From Prolixibacteraceae bacterium (lineage in GTDB: Bacteria > Bacteroidota > Bacteroidia > Bacteroidales > Prolixibacteraceae): a DNA stretch of 64,000 nt. Every line of letters starts with the position of its first letter. Position 1 is the stretch's first letter. Positions 54,720 through 63,408 of the stretch are shown here, piece after piece. Position numbers and translations under genes: made by a program. The notes under the pieces were generated by a model, which saw only the letters and a list, made by a program, of their open reading frames with translations, was not told where the DNA came from and made no database searches. The stretch spans positions 124,001-188,000 of the forward strand of contig DOAQ01000036.1 of the NCBI GenBank assembly GCA_003506435.1, given 5' to 3'.

Positions 54720-56069
54720 TTAGGGTGTAAGTGCGAATCCACCAACATAAGCTTCTCCTGACGGGATAAATTTAAAATATACATTTTCAGACTGCCTGAA
54801 ATTTTCAGGTATCAAAAAAATCAGAACATCGAATTGTACATCTTCAAGTTTGATCTCCTGCCAGTTGGTAAGATCAGAAGATAAAAAGTACTGCCCCTCC
54901 TGATGAAGGTTTTTCATGTTAGGGTAATCGCAAAGCATAGCGATTTTTGTGCAGCTATTGCTTCCATCTTTCAGAGGAATACGATAGGCCAATTCTTTAA
55001 TATTGGCCCAATAGTTTAAGCAGTCGCCAGCTTGAGCGTATGTCAGATAATTCCGATCATCTTTGCCCACCATCGTTTTCCAGATTATATTTTCAAGATG
55101 ATCGAACGGCATGGGCACATTTTCTGCACTATTCAGATCAGGTTTTGGTTCAATCCGGTATCCCTGGGTTCTGTGTTTGAATATTCGTCCGACTACTTTT
55201 CCGCTACTAAGGCAGTATATCCAATACCCGGGTCTTTCGGGCCCGCCCCACATATTTGCAGTACCACATGTAATGAGGTGTTCGACCAATTTTGTTTTTG
55301 AAAGTTGGAAAACTTTCTGGTCATTAAAATGCTCGTGCCCTCCGATTAACCAGATCATACCTTGATGATCCTTGAATGCTCCGGTTATTGCCTTTGGAAT
55401 ACCGCGTTCTCTCACCCTGCGGGACATCGATGGCTGGTGTACAAAAATAATGACGTTCTGATCTTTGGGTATTGAACGTACATCATTCGTCAACCATTCC
55501 ATTTGTTTTGGATCAATATATCCTGTGCTGTGCCCGTTGAGGACAATGACATGCATGCCTGATAAATCAAATGACTGATATGGCGGATATCCGGGGAAAA
55601 CTTCCCAGAATATTTCAGGATCAATTTCCTGGGGGTGTGTATCATGATTCCCTAATGCAAGGATCAAGCGAACCTCTGGGGTCAGAAGATCAATATTTTT
55701 TTTGAAGGCTTTGTATTCATTTATTGCCGTTAGCCGAAGTTCGGGGGTGGGTACAATCCCAAAAGACGGAGAGGCATTGAAAATCATATCTCCATCAACA
55801 CAAAGAAAAGCCGGATGAGGATCCAGATCATTCACTTCATGAATTGTAGTCAACATCCCGTCAGTACCTTTAAATCCATAATGAACATCAGCCGTAACCA
55901 CAAAGAAGGAATTACCTTTAGCTGCCGGATTAAAACCTATTGAACCAAAGGCATCGGCCAACGTATTGAATGGATAATCAATAGCAGAACCAGCAGCAAA
56001 GGACACTTTCCCGTAACAAGTAAATATGCATTCTAAAAACAGGATAATCGAAATTTTAAATTTATTCAT
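54720..56069 (-). CDS. Exported metallophosphoesterase
   Basis: 449 residues, signal peptide about 1-25. All metal motifs are present: DVHYG in VVTADVHYGFKG, VDGDMIFN, LGNHDTHPQ, FVHQPSMSRR and GGHEHFND. It probably hydrolyses a phosphoester outside the cytoplasm; substrates in glycan loci may be phosphorylated sugars or teichoic-type polymers. The last ~120 residues form an additional beta domain. It is followed upstream by the degenerate phosphatase-like gene, so the two may have come from one ancestral pair with one copy losing activity. Confidence 0.88.
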   Translation of the reverse strand: MNKFKISIILFLECIFTCYGKVSFAAGSAIDYPFNTLADAFGSIGFNPAAKGNSFFVVTADVHYGFKGTDGMLTTIHEVNDLDPHPAFLCVDGDMIFNASPSFGIVPTPELRLTAINEYKAFKKNIDLLTPEVRLILALGNHDTHPQEIDPEIFWEVFPGYPPYQSFDLSGMHVIVLNGHSTGYIDPKQMEWLTNDVRSIPKDQNVIIFVHQPSMSRRVRERGIPKAITGAFKDHQGMIWLIGGHEHFNDQKVFQLSKTKLVEHLITCGTANMWGGPERPGYWIYCLSSGKVVGRIFKHRTQGYRIEPKPDLNSAENVPMPFDHLENIIWKTMVGKDDRNYLTYAQAGDCLNYWANIKELAYRIPLKDGSNSCTKIAMLCDYPNMKNLHQEGQYFLSSDLTNWQEIKLEDVQFDVLIFLIPENFRQSENVYFKFIPSGEAYVGGFALTP

Positions 56070-56178
56070 CTCCGGTCGTATTTTGTGTTAATCCTTTATT
56101 TGATCCAAAAATTAATAACTGATTAATAACTACCCAATATGGACTTGACTTAAGTTAAATCTCACAAACAGATAACCC

Positions 56179-57324
56179 TTATTGGGGGCATAATGAATAT
56201 CGGTCAATAATTTCCCCATCAAGTGATTTCATTTCAATAATTGATGATCCTTTTGTAAAGCTCAATAAGATGTACCCATTGACATCCTTCAGTATTTCTG
56301 AAAACTCATCCGGATATTTATCTCCAGCTTTTAATGACGCATTGAAATACGGGAAGCCTTCAGCATCGGCTCTCTCCATGAAGTAGCCATATCCTGAAAT
56401 AACAATTGTTCCTCGTCGAAACAGATCTTTCCATTCCCCTCCTCCCAATTTTCGCATGGTGGAGTTTTTCTCATTTGTCAAGGTAATTATATTTTTTCCC
56501 ATGCTTTTCTTCATAACTTCTCTATACCATTTCATTTGATCCGAATCTGCATGAAAATCATGGCAGGCCTGCCATGTTGTTCCAAAATCAAAAGTATGGC
56601 ACAGATCAAGTGCAATAAAACAAACATTAAAGTCTGGAATACTAAAATGCCATTTCCATTCACTATCTGGTAGTTCGAAGAATTCGCAATAAGCAGTGGC
56701 GTTTATATCATAAACGGGCAACGGAGGGAGTATTCCCCCTCTTTCTTTAATCTCTTTGTCATGGTTACCAAGAACAGGCATGACAGGAGTTATTTGAAAT
56801 AATCCGGGTGCAGAATCTATTAATCGCAAAAAAGGTTCAATACAATTCGTTACCCCATCTCCGCAAATATCATGAAGGTTTGGAACATTGTCTCCAAGTG
56901 TTAATAACAGATGCGGATCATCTTTTATTAGTTGGGAAAGATCGGGGTTTTCAGAATATCCCCAGTTGCCGACAACTGCCACACGTAATTCTTTCTGATT
57001 GGACGGATAAGCTTTAAAAGAATGAAGTTGTGATTCCTCATTCCCTGTGGCTACTTTGTAATGGTAAATTACATCCTTTTCTTCCAAAGGGATTTCTATG
57101 TGGTGCAAAGTTGTTTCTTCGTTAACCGAAATCCGATATTCTTTGCTTTTGTCGACATAGAAGCACACGCTTGAATTTCCTGGTCGGTCACTGAACCAAT
57201 TGATTACAAGATGGAATGGGTCATTGGTCCGGTGTGTCAACCATATCCGGTTTATCTGGCTGTATCCGTGATTTTGGCTTCCTATGAAGCATATCAAATA
57301 AAACAGTATCTTTTTATATTCCAT
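56179..57324 (-). CDS. Purple-acid-phosphatase-like protein with degenerate metal site
   Basis: 381 residues, signal peptide about 1-22, then a fibronectin-like N-terminal domain (about 25-105) and a metallophosphoesterase-like domain. GNHD (186-189) and GD (144-145) are kept. The first motif GDxG is GNWG (Asn120 for Asp). The fourth motif (VxxH) is replaced by TLTNEK (281-286). The last motif GHxHxYER reads GYGYFMER (311-318), so both His are lost. It is therefore unlikely to be an active binuclear phosphatase. It may bind a glycan or phosphate, or act as scaffold. The frame is intact, with no sign of decay. Confidence 0.8.
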   Translation of the reverse strand: MEYKKILFYLICFIGSQNHGYSQINRIWLTHRTNDPFHLVINWFSDRPGNSSVCFYVDKSKEYRISVNEETTLHHIEIPLEEKDVIYHYKVATGNEESQLHSFKAYPSNQKELRVAVVGNWGYSENPDLSQLIKDDPHLLLTLGDNVPNLHDICGDGVTNCIEPFLRLIDSAPGLFQITPVMPVLGNHDKEIKERGGILPPLPVYDINATAYCEFFELPDSEWKWHFSIPDFNVCFIALDLCHTFDFGTTWQACHDFHADSDQMKWYREVMKKSMGKNIITLTNEKNSTMRKLGGGEWKDLFRRGTIVISGYGYFMERADAEGFPYFNASLKAGDKYPDEFSEILKDVNGYILLSFTKGSSIIEMKSLDGEIIDRYSLCPQ

Positions 57325-57375
57325 CGCAGTGTGGCTTAAATATTATAAAATCACATTTTTACCGAGGAAGGTGTT

Positions 57376-59511
57376 TTATTTCTCAAATATTAACACAACC
57401 AGTCCATTTTTTCCTATCGTTACTTCGGAAGCGCCATCAATTCCTGCATCAATCTTTATGTCGCCAATCCCTGATGATTCTTTATACCTGTACCCCGGGA
57501 CATTAACCTGGGCAGTGGCGACCTCTTTAGCGCTTTGCGTTAATACTATTGCCATTTGGTTGCCATGAACGAAGCTCCGGGCCTGGAAATCCTTGTTGTT
57601 GATGGAGAAATAGTCTGTATCACAATATTTTCCCTCTAACAACAGGTAGTTGTATTGGTCTTTCAGCTTGTTGACTTTTGCCAGGTATTGCTGGTAATTT
57701 GGCGTTTTGTCAATCAGGTTGCGGCACCTGTATATTTCCACATCATTTCTTAATCCTTTTAATACCGCATGGTTGACCCGCCTTTCAATATCGGTATCAT
57801 CGCGTATATCGCGGTCCGACAAGATCACTTCAGGGAACGTGTAACGCGCCCAATCGGTGAAACTGACCGGGCTGGTCGCCCCGGTAATACTGTGCACAAA
57901 ATCGACATGCTGGGCTGTTACATCACAGAGATGTTCGGTCCCGATAGCAAAGTTTTTGTCTTCTTTCGTATCAAGGTAATCATGCAGCATTTTAAGCATC
58001 CTGGCTTTGTTTGCCATCACACGGGTATCTGGGATTGGAAATTCCCTGCTCAAATCCCAGTTGGTGGTTGATTCACAGTATCCCAACTGGTCGTAAAATA
58101 CAGCGTCGGCCCCGAACCAGATGGCCCGGTCGGCCATTTTCAGCAATTTTTGCTGCCATTCGGCGTTGCGGGTGTCGGCCACTACAAAACTTCGTGCATT
58201 GTGATAGCCGGTAAATGTGTCCTTTGCTTTAAAACGGTAGGATTCGGTATATTCGTTCCCTGTATTCGTCCGGTAACAGACCTGTTTCCCGTTCCCGTTT
58301 TTGTAATAGTCACTTTCGGTATCTATCAGTTTGCCGTTAAAATATAACAGTACCTTTCCACCGTCTTTTCTGAAATCGCCGATTGCCTTCTTCCATGCTT
58401 CATCGCCCCCCTGTTTTTTGTCGGTAACATCATACGAATCGGGATACCCGTTGTCCATTCCTGAATTCCACCAGCCAAAGGGAAACACGGCTGTTACCCC
58501 TGCACTTTCGCCAACCTCTTTGATACGCGCCCCCATGTCAGCGTAACGAAAAAATGTTTCTCCGTACTGGTGGCGCATGATGATCCGCTGCCACCCCGTC
58601 ATTTTCTGTACCCATAAAGGGGCTTCGCGATGGCTCCACCAGGTGTTGGCCCATTCCCGGTATATCTTTGAGGTCTGATGCCAGTCGCCGGAATACGGGA
58701 TGATTACATTGGCATCGCATTGCCAGGAGTCACCGGTCAAGCAATTTGGATATTTGTACAACCCGGCCTCCAGTTCATTAAATTCCCCATCCTTATCAGG
58801 ATAAAGCCTCAGTCCGTGCCAGGTGTCCTGGAATGTCGTGTCATGGCTGCCAAAATACAAACCCTGGTCTTCGCCTGTAAATGCAAAACAGTTGGACACC
58901 GTTTCTGACGGGTATTTTAAATCCATCTGCCGGTAATATTGCGAAGGAGCCATGTAGGGGGGATTGTTGCCAACCTCCATAATTTGTCTTTTGGGGTTAG
59001 AGAAAAGTTGTCCACCACGGTATGTAGTTAAAAGTTTATGGCCTGACGGTAACTGGCAGTTCCCAACCAAAGGGTATTGTAATTCCCTTATGATTGTGTG
59101 CGGCTCATTATTCTTAATTTCAGAGCTAAACCGGACCTGGTCTTCTTCCAGTGATACAGTTAAAGAAAGCTGCATGTCCAATTTGCCTTTCCCGGTATTT
59201 AACCCGTTGTATGTGAAAGAAATGCGGTTCCCTTCCTGACGGATTACCGGGGTGTTTCCTTTTGCCAATACTTCGTTCCCTTTTTCTTCTTTCGTGTCAA
59301 AATACAATCTCCACAACGGCTTTCCGGAAGCATAGTTGTATCTTGTTTGGAGGTTTTTCAGCACCATTAGGTTTCCTCGATTATCTACTGATACTTCAAT
59401 TTTGTTGTTTTTCAGGATATAATCCTGGCTGATGGCCTGAATGGATAAGACAACAAGGAATATTATCCCGGCAATTTTTTTTAGTTGTATGATTAGACGC
59501 GTATTCATCAT
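57376..59511 (-). CDS. DUF6259 glycosidase-like protein (copy 2)
   Basis: 711 residues, signal peptide about 1-28. A beta-rich N-terminal domain (about 30-270) precedes a TIM-barrel-like domain (FPFGWWNSGMDNGYPDSY, VLLYFNGKLID, WFGADAVFYDQLGYCESTT, FAIGTEHLCDVTAQHVDFVH) and a C-terminal beta domain. This layout corresponds to DUF6259 proteins, which resemble GH36-type glycosidases. The aspartate in FGADAVFYDQLG is a likely nucleophile position. The linkage it cleaves is unknown. A diverged paralogue is two genes upstream, with the GH39 gene between them. Confidence 0.8.
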   Translation of the reverse strand: MMNTRLIIQLKKIAGIIFLVVLSIQAISQDYILKNNKIEVSVDNRGNLMVLKNLQTRYNYASGKPLWRLYFDTKEEKGNEVLAKGNTPVIRQEGNRISFTYNGLNTGKGKLDMQLSLTVSLEEDQVRFSSEIKNNEPHTIIRELQYPLVGNCQLPSGHKLLTTYRGGQLFSNPKRQIMEVGNNPPYMAPSQYYRQMDLKYPSETVSNCFAFTGEDQGLYFGSHDTTFQDTWHGLRLYPDKDGEFNELEAGLYKYPNCLTGDSWQCDANVIIPYSGDWHQTSKIYREWANTWWSHREAPLWVQKMTGWQRIIMRHQYGETFFRYADMGARIKEVGESAGVTAVFPFGWWNSGMDNGYPDSYDVTDKKQGGDEAWKKAIGDFRKDGGKVLLYFNGKLIDTESDYYKNGNGKQVCYRTNTGNEYTESYRFKAKDTFTGYHNARSFVVADTRNAEWQQKLLKMADRAIWFGADAVFYDQLGYCESTTNWDLSREFPIPDTRVMANKARMLKMLHDYLDTKEDKNFAIGTEHLCDVTAQHVDFVHSITGATSPVSFTDWARYTFPEVILSDRDIRDDTDIERRVNHAVLKGLRNDVEIYRCRNLIDKTPNYQQYLAKVNKLKDQYNYLLLEGKYCDTDYFSINNKDFQARSFVHGNQMAIVLTQSAKEVATAQVNVPGYRYKESSGIGDIKIDAGIDGASEVTIGKNGLVVLIFEK

Positions 59512-59576
59512 GTTTGGTTTTTAATTATGCTTTTTCTCTTTTTACCGATTAACAGCTTTTGTTCAAAAAAGAACTA

Positions 59577-61175
59577 CTAATCACTGCAATTTACCAGGCA
59601 CAACAGGAATACATCGTTTTCCCGGAGGTCTAGTACTTTGGTGAATGTTCCTTCGGCATCGACTTTTATAATTTCAGTATAAACCGGGGCGCTGTCATTA
59701 AATTTCCTGATTGTTTCAGCCTGTGGTTTTGTAAGCTGCTTCGGTTTGCTCATTTCAAGATATGATGTAAAAGGGTCGTTTACATGATAGCCAACTTTGG
59801 ATATTTCCAGCGCATAGCAACCTTCCGGAATATTCGACAGGCTGACTGTCACTTCACCTTTCGATTTTGACGGCAGGTTACGCACATAATATTCCTGGTC
59901 GCTCACCGAATCGCCGGGGTGTGTGTTGGTGAAATCCCAGAAAAGTACCTGGATATCCCCATTTTCATTTTTGCAGGCCCACGACCGGGGATCGTCATTT
60001 ATCAATTCGGAGCTGCCAAGTTTGTTCAGGTACTGGTAGGAATAGAATGCCGGCTTTTTTATGCTTTGATAATTCAGTAACCCAAACCCACCATGGAAAG
60101 GTGTAAAACGTGGCCCCACTTCTTCGAAAATATCGGTGAATGTCCAGTACGACATTGAATTGGCTGCACCCCCAACCTGCTTAATTTTCTCAAGCACATA
60201 AGCCGCCTGGTGGTAACTGTCGTGGACCGGATCGGAAGGGGTATAAGAGGAGCTCCATTCGGTAATGTGAAGGTCCAAATCGGGCATGGGCGAGTTCTTA
60301 ATTTGTTTGCGTACATTCAGGATATCACCACTGACGCTCATGGGGTCGGCGTTAAGGATTGTACACCTGTTCCCTTTTTCATCGAGGTATCCTTTTTTTA
60401 TGCCATACGAGTGCGTACTAATGAAATCGAGAGGAAGGTTGTTTGCTGTACAAAAGCTGATCATTTCAGGCACCCATTGGACATGGGAGGTTGCCGGTCC
60501 ACCCACAAGGTATTGCGGGTTTACGCTTTTTACAGCTTTTGCTGTATATTCGTAAAGTTTAAAATATTCTTCCCGTGTCCCTTCCCAAAAGTTCTTCAGG
60601 TTGGGTTCGTTCCAAACTTCGAAATACCATGTTTTTACTTCATCGGCGCCGTAGCGTTGGGTAAAATGAAGGACTAAGTTTTTGACCAGCTCTCCCCATT
60701 TGTTGTAATCGTTGGGAGGGGTAACATTTCCTTTCCACCAAAAGATGGTTTTTTCGCCGCTGGCCAGCGCGGAAGGCATCAAGCCCAATTCAACGAAAGG
60801 TTTCATCCCGATGCTCAGCAGATAATCATACAGCACGTCGATGTATTGAAAATTGTATTCCGGATTGCCCTCCTTGTCTTCTTTATATACGCCCATGTCA
60901 TCGGTCAACAGCCCATGCATCCGGATATATTTGAACCCACATGTTTTCCTGATGTATGCAAGTTGTTGTTGCCAATCGGCCCGTAACCCTTCGTTGGCAC
61001 GTCCGGCGCCGACACATTCCTTAAACATGGTGTTGAGGTTTCCTTTGGGATTGTTAAAATCCACCCGGATAACCCGTTCCTGTACCGGGGATGCCGGTGT
61101 GAATTTGTTTTGGGGAAAAGTGGTGGAGGCCAAAAAACTCCCCAGCAGAATAAATAGTAAAGATTTGGTTTTCAT
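59577..61175 (-). CDS. GH39-family glycoside hydrolase (xylosidase/iduronidase type)
   Basis: 532 residues from the ATG at 61175 (leader MKTKSLLFILLGSFLASTTF); the open frame is longer but adds a non-signal tail. The clan GH-A barrel shows FEVWNEPNLKNFW with Glu190 as acid/base and LDLHITEWSSSY with Glu306 as nucleophile. A C-terminal beta domain follows. GH39 enzymes cut beta-xylosides or alpha-iduronides, so xylose- or uronate-containing glycans are possible targets. It is flanked by two DUF6259 genes and shares its leader sequence with the upstream one. Confidence 0.9.
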   Translation of the reverse strand: MKTKSLLFILLGSFLASTTFPQNKFTPASPVQERVIRVDFNNPKGNLNTMFKECVGAGRANEGLRADWQQQLAYIRKTCGFKYIRMHGLLTDDMGVYKEDKEGNPEYNFQYIDVLYDYLLSIGMKPFVELGLMPSALASGEKTIFWWKGNVTPPNDYNKWGELVKNLVLHFTQRYGADEVKTWYFEVWNEPNLKNFWEGTREEYFKLYEYTAKAVKSVNPQYLVGGPATSHVQWVPEMISFCTANNLPLDFISTHSYGIKKGYLDEKGNRCTILNADPMSVSGDILNVRKQIKNSPMPDLDLHITEWSSSYTPSDPVHDSYHQAAYVLEKIKQVGGAANSMSYWTFTDIFEEVGPRFTPFHGGFGLLNYQSIKKPAFYSYQYLNKLGSSELINDDPRSWACKNENGDIQVLFWDFTNTHPGDSVSDQEYYVRNLPSKSKGEVTVSLSNIPEGCYALEISKVGYHVNDPFTSYLEMSKPKQLTKPQAETIRKFNDSAPVYTEIIKVDAEGTFTKVLDLRENDVFLLCLVNCSD

Positions 61176-61207
61176 TTGTTTATTGAGGTATAATATAAAA
61201 TAGAAGT

Positions 61208-63397
61208 TCAATAATTTGATCTGTTTTCGTCTGTATAAACCATAATCTCGTATGGCTGTAGCTGTAGCTGTAGCTCTTTGTTTTTCAAAAACATAGTTGC
61301 TTTCTGAACTTTTTGTGTGACATTGGTAAAAATTACGGCATCAACACCATCCGGTGAGCGAAAAGCATTGTGAAAAATAGCAGGTACAATCCGATTGTTA
61401 TACGCAATACTATCAGATACCAGTTTAGGAGGATGCAACATTTTACCGAATTGCAGCCAGGGCTGGCCTTTGCCATGATATAAACGAACCCAGCGTTGCA
61501 TTAAATATGATTCGGCTGAGGGAGCAGTATCAATGGTGTCTTTTGCAGATGGCCGCATGTGAGGCATTTGTCCGTTCACCAGGCAGTAGCCGGTCATCAC
61601 GTTGTCATCGGCCCTGGGGTTGCTCTGAAACACAGGCAAAAACTCGTGATAGATATAGTTGAATGCCGAAGCCCATTCTATTTGGTTGGATGCAAAAGCC
61701 CAATCCCGCCGACTTTCACAGTCACGGTAATCCTGTATGCAGGCAAAATGGTTATAGAATTCATTCGGCTGTTCATAACAGACAACAGCTTCCGGTTCGA
61801 TCTTCCTTATCGAGGCAAGCATGGTCTCCAATTGTTTTGTGAAAACCTCAGTCATCCATCGTCCCGGTCCCGGCGAATGATCATGGTTCCGGCTGTAACA
61901 TCCCAGGAAGAGCGGGGGTGGAGAAAAGAATACTTCCGCGAATACCTGATCTACCTGGATCATATCGCAACCCATGCGGATTAACGGCTCACAAATATCT
62001 TTGTTCCACCAGTTGATGGTATACGGATCACCCGGGCACAAACAGGCCGTTTCGCCTCCTTTTAACCAGGAGGATGCCTTGATCTTCAGTTTACCATCCC
62101 GTTGATACACCGCATGAGGTTCCGCAACCTCATTGAACCGTTTTCTGTCATCCCAATAAAAACTCCCATTCTCCTTTTTGCCATATGTCAGTGTCCAGTT
62201 GTAACCTGACGGCCAGGGGAATGCATGGCACCCCAGTTTCCTAGATCCCGCAATAAGATCAGTGAACTGCTCATTGGAAGGAAAAACAGGAAAATAATCC
62301 GGTGTGACCCAGTTCGCCACTTTTTCCCATCCCCAATAAGCCGTAATCAACGGTATATCCTCCAGAAAATTTTTCTTCCAGTAATTATCCAACCAGTTCA
62401 TAATCCTTTGAGGTTCAACAAGCCAGTCCCGATTAAACCTGACCATTGCCGGTCCGTTTTTCATCCAGACAGGAATATCCTTCCTTTGAGCATACGGCGT
62501 GGCGCACCATTTTTGCTGAAGAGCCCAAGTTTTATAGATGTCAGCAGCATCACGCCAATCTGCCGGTGTAGCATTGTCAGTACCATTAAACGTGGACATG
62601 ACGGCATCAAAACCCATTGTATAGGATTTCTCCCTGTAAACCTTGTATTTCCACCCCATCTGTACCCCGTCAGGCACCCGCATCATTTCAAAAATTTTCG
62701 GATGTCCCTGATTATCGTAAGTAGCCGTATAAAATCCCGCACGGTCGTCATAATAACAACCAAACTGCGCTGCAAGAGTCCCGGGAAGTATGCCATTAAA
62801 CATGGTTCCGTTCTTTAATTCTGCGGGTCGCCGGATAAGACCTCCTTTGGCGTTTCCAAATAAGACAGCATCATCAGCAGCATTTCCGCCGAGTGGCGTC
62901 TTCAATACAACAACCGGAAACTGAACCTCTTCAAGGATCAATGTTTCAGGTATGTTTACCGACAAGTTCCAATGCGCCAGCGAATCTTTCTCTGACAGGG
63001 ATGCAGTACAGGTAACATCAACAGGATACTCGTTCATCCCGTTATAGAAAAGTGTAATTTTCCCGTTTTTCAGGTAAGCAGAAAAATTTGTTGCATCCTG
63101 GCTGGAAAGGTAGAACAGGGGACTGCCAGTGTCTGATTTTTTCGAAAATGCAAGATTGAACAAAGGGGAGGGTTGCGGGGAAATAAATTCAACTCCGCTG
63201 GAATTGTCAATAAGAGAAACTATCGCCCCTTTCTGCTTTTTGCTTATCTCCATGGTCATCTGTTCATTCCTCAAAACAATCACAGAAGTATCAGCTATTA
63301 TCTGTTCCTGAACCAGAGAAGTTGGTGTTGATCTGTTTTGAGCAAAAGCGGCAGTCAAAAGACTCCCCAGAATAAATAGTAATGAATAAGTCTTCAT
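61208..63397 (-). CDS. DUF6259 glycosidase-like protein (copy 1)
   Basis: 729 residues with signal peptide MKTYSLLFILGSLLTAAFAQ. It has the same three-part layout as the downstream 711-residue protein: beta-rich N-terminal domain, barrel with FPWPSGYNWTLTYG, CDMIQVDQVFAEVFF and EAVVCYEQPNEFYNHF, and a C-terminal beta domain ending in a Leu/Gln repeat. Its first 35 residues closely match those of the GH39 protein, both in protein and in DNA, which suggests that the leader was duplicated or transferred. It starts 12 bp after the stop of the esterase gene. Confidence 0.8.
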   Translation of the reverse strand: MKTYSLLFILGSLLTAAFAQNRSTPTSLVQEQIIADTSVIVLRNEQMTMEISKKQKGAIVSLIDNSSGVEFISPQPSPLFNLAFSKKSDTGSPLFYLSSQDATNFSAYLKNGKITLFYNGMNEYPVDVTCTASLSEKDSLAHWNLSVNIPETLILEEVQFPVVVLKTPLGGNAADDAVLFGNAKGGLIRRPAELKNGTMFNGILPGTLAAQFGCYYDDRAGFYTATYDNQGHPKIFEMMRVPDGVQMGWKYKVYREKSYTMGFDAVMSTFNGTDNATPADWRDAADIYKTWALQQKWCATPYAQRKDIPVWMKNGPAMVRFNRDWLVEPQRIMNWLDNYWKKNFLEDIPLITAYWGWEKVANWVTPDYFPVFPSNEQFTDLIAGSRKLGCHAFPWPSGYNWTLTYGKKENGSFYWDDRKRFNEVAEPHAVYQRDGKLKIKASSWLKGGETACLCPGDPYTINWWNKDICEPLIRMGCDMIQVDQVFAEVFFSPPPLFLGCYSRNHDHSPGPGRWMTEVFTKQLETMLASIRKIEPEAVVCYEQPNEFYNHFACIQDYRDCESRRDWAFASNQIEWASAFNYIYHEFLPVFQSNPRADDNVMTGYCLVNGQMPHMRPSAKDTIDTAPSAESYLMQRWVRLYHGKGQPWLQFGKMLHPPKLVSDSIAYNNRIVPAIFHNAFRSPDGVDAVIFTNVTQKVQKATMFLKNKELQLQLQPYEIMVYTDENRSNY

Positions 63398-63408
63398 CGA
63401 TCGTATAT

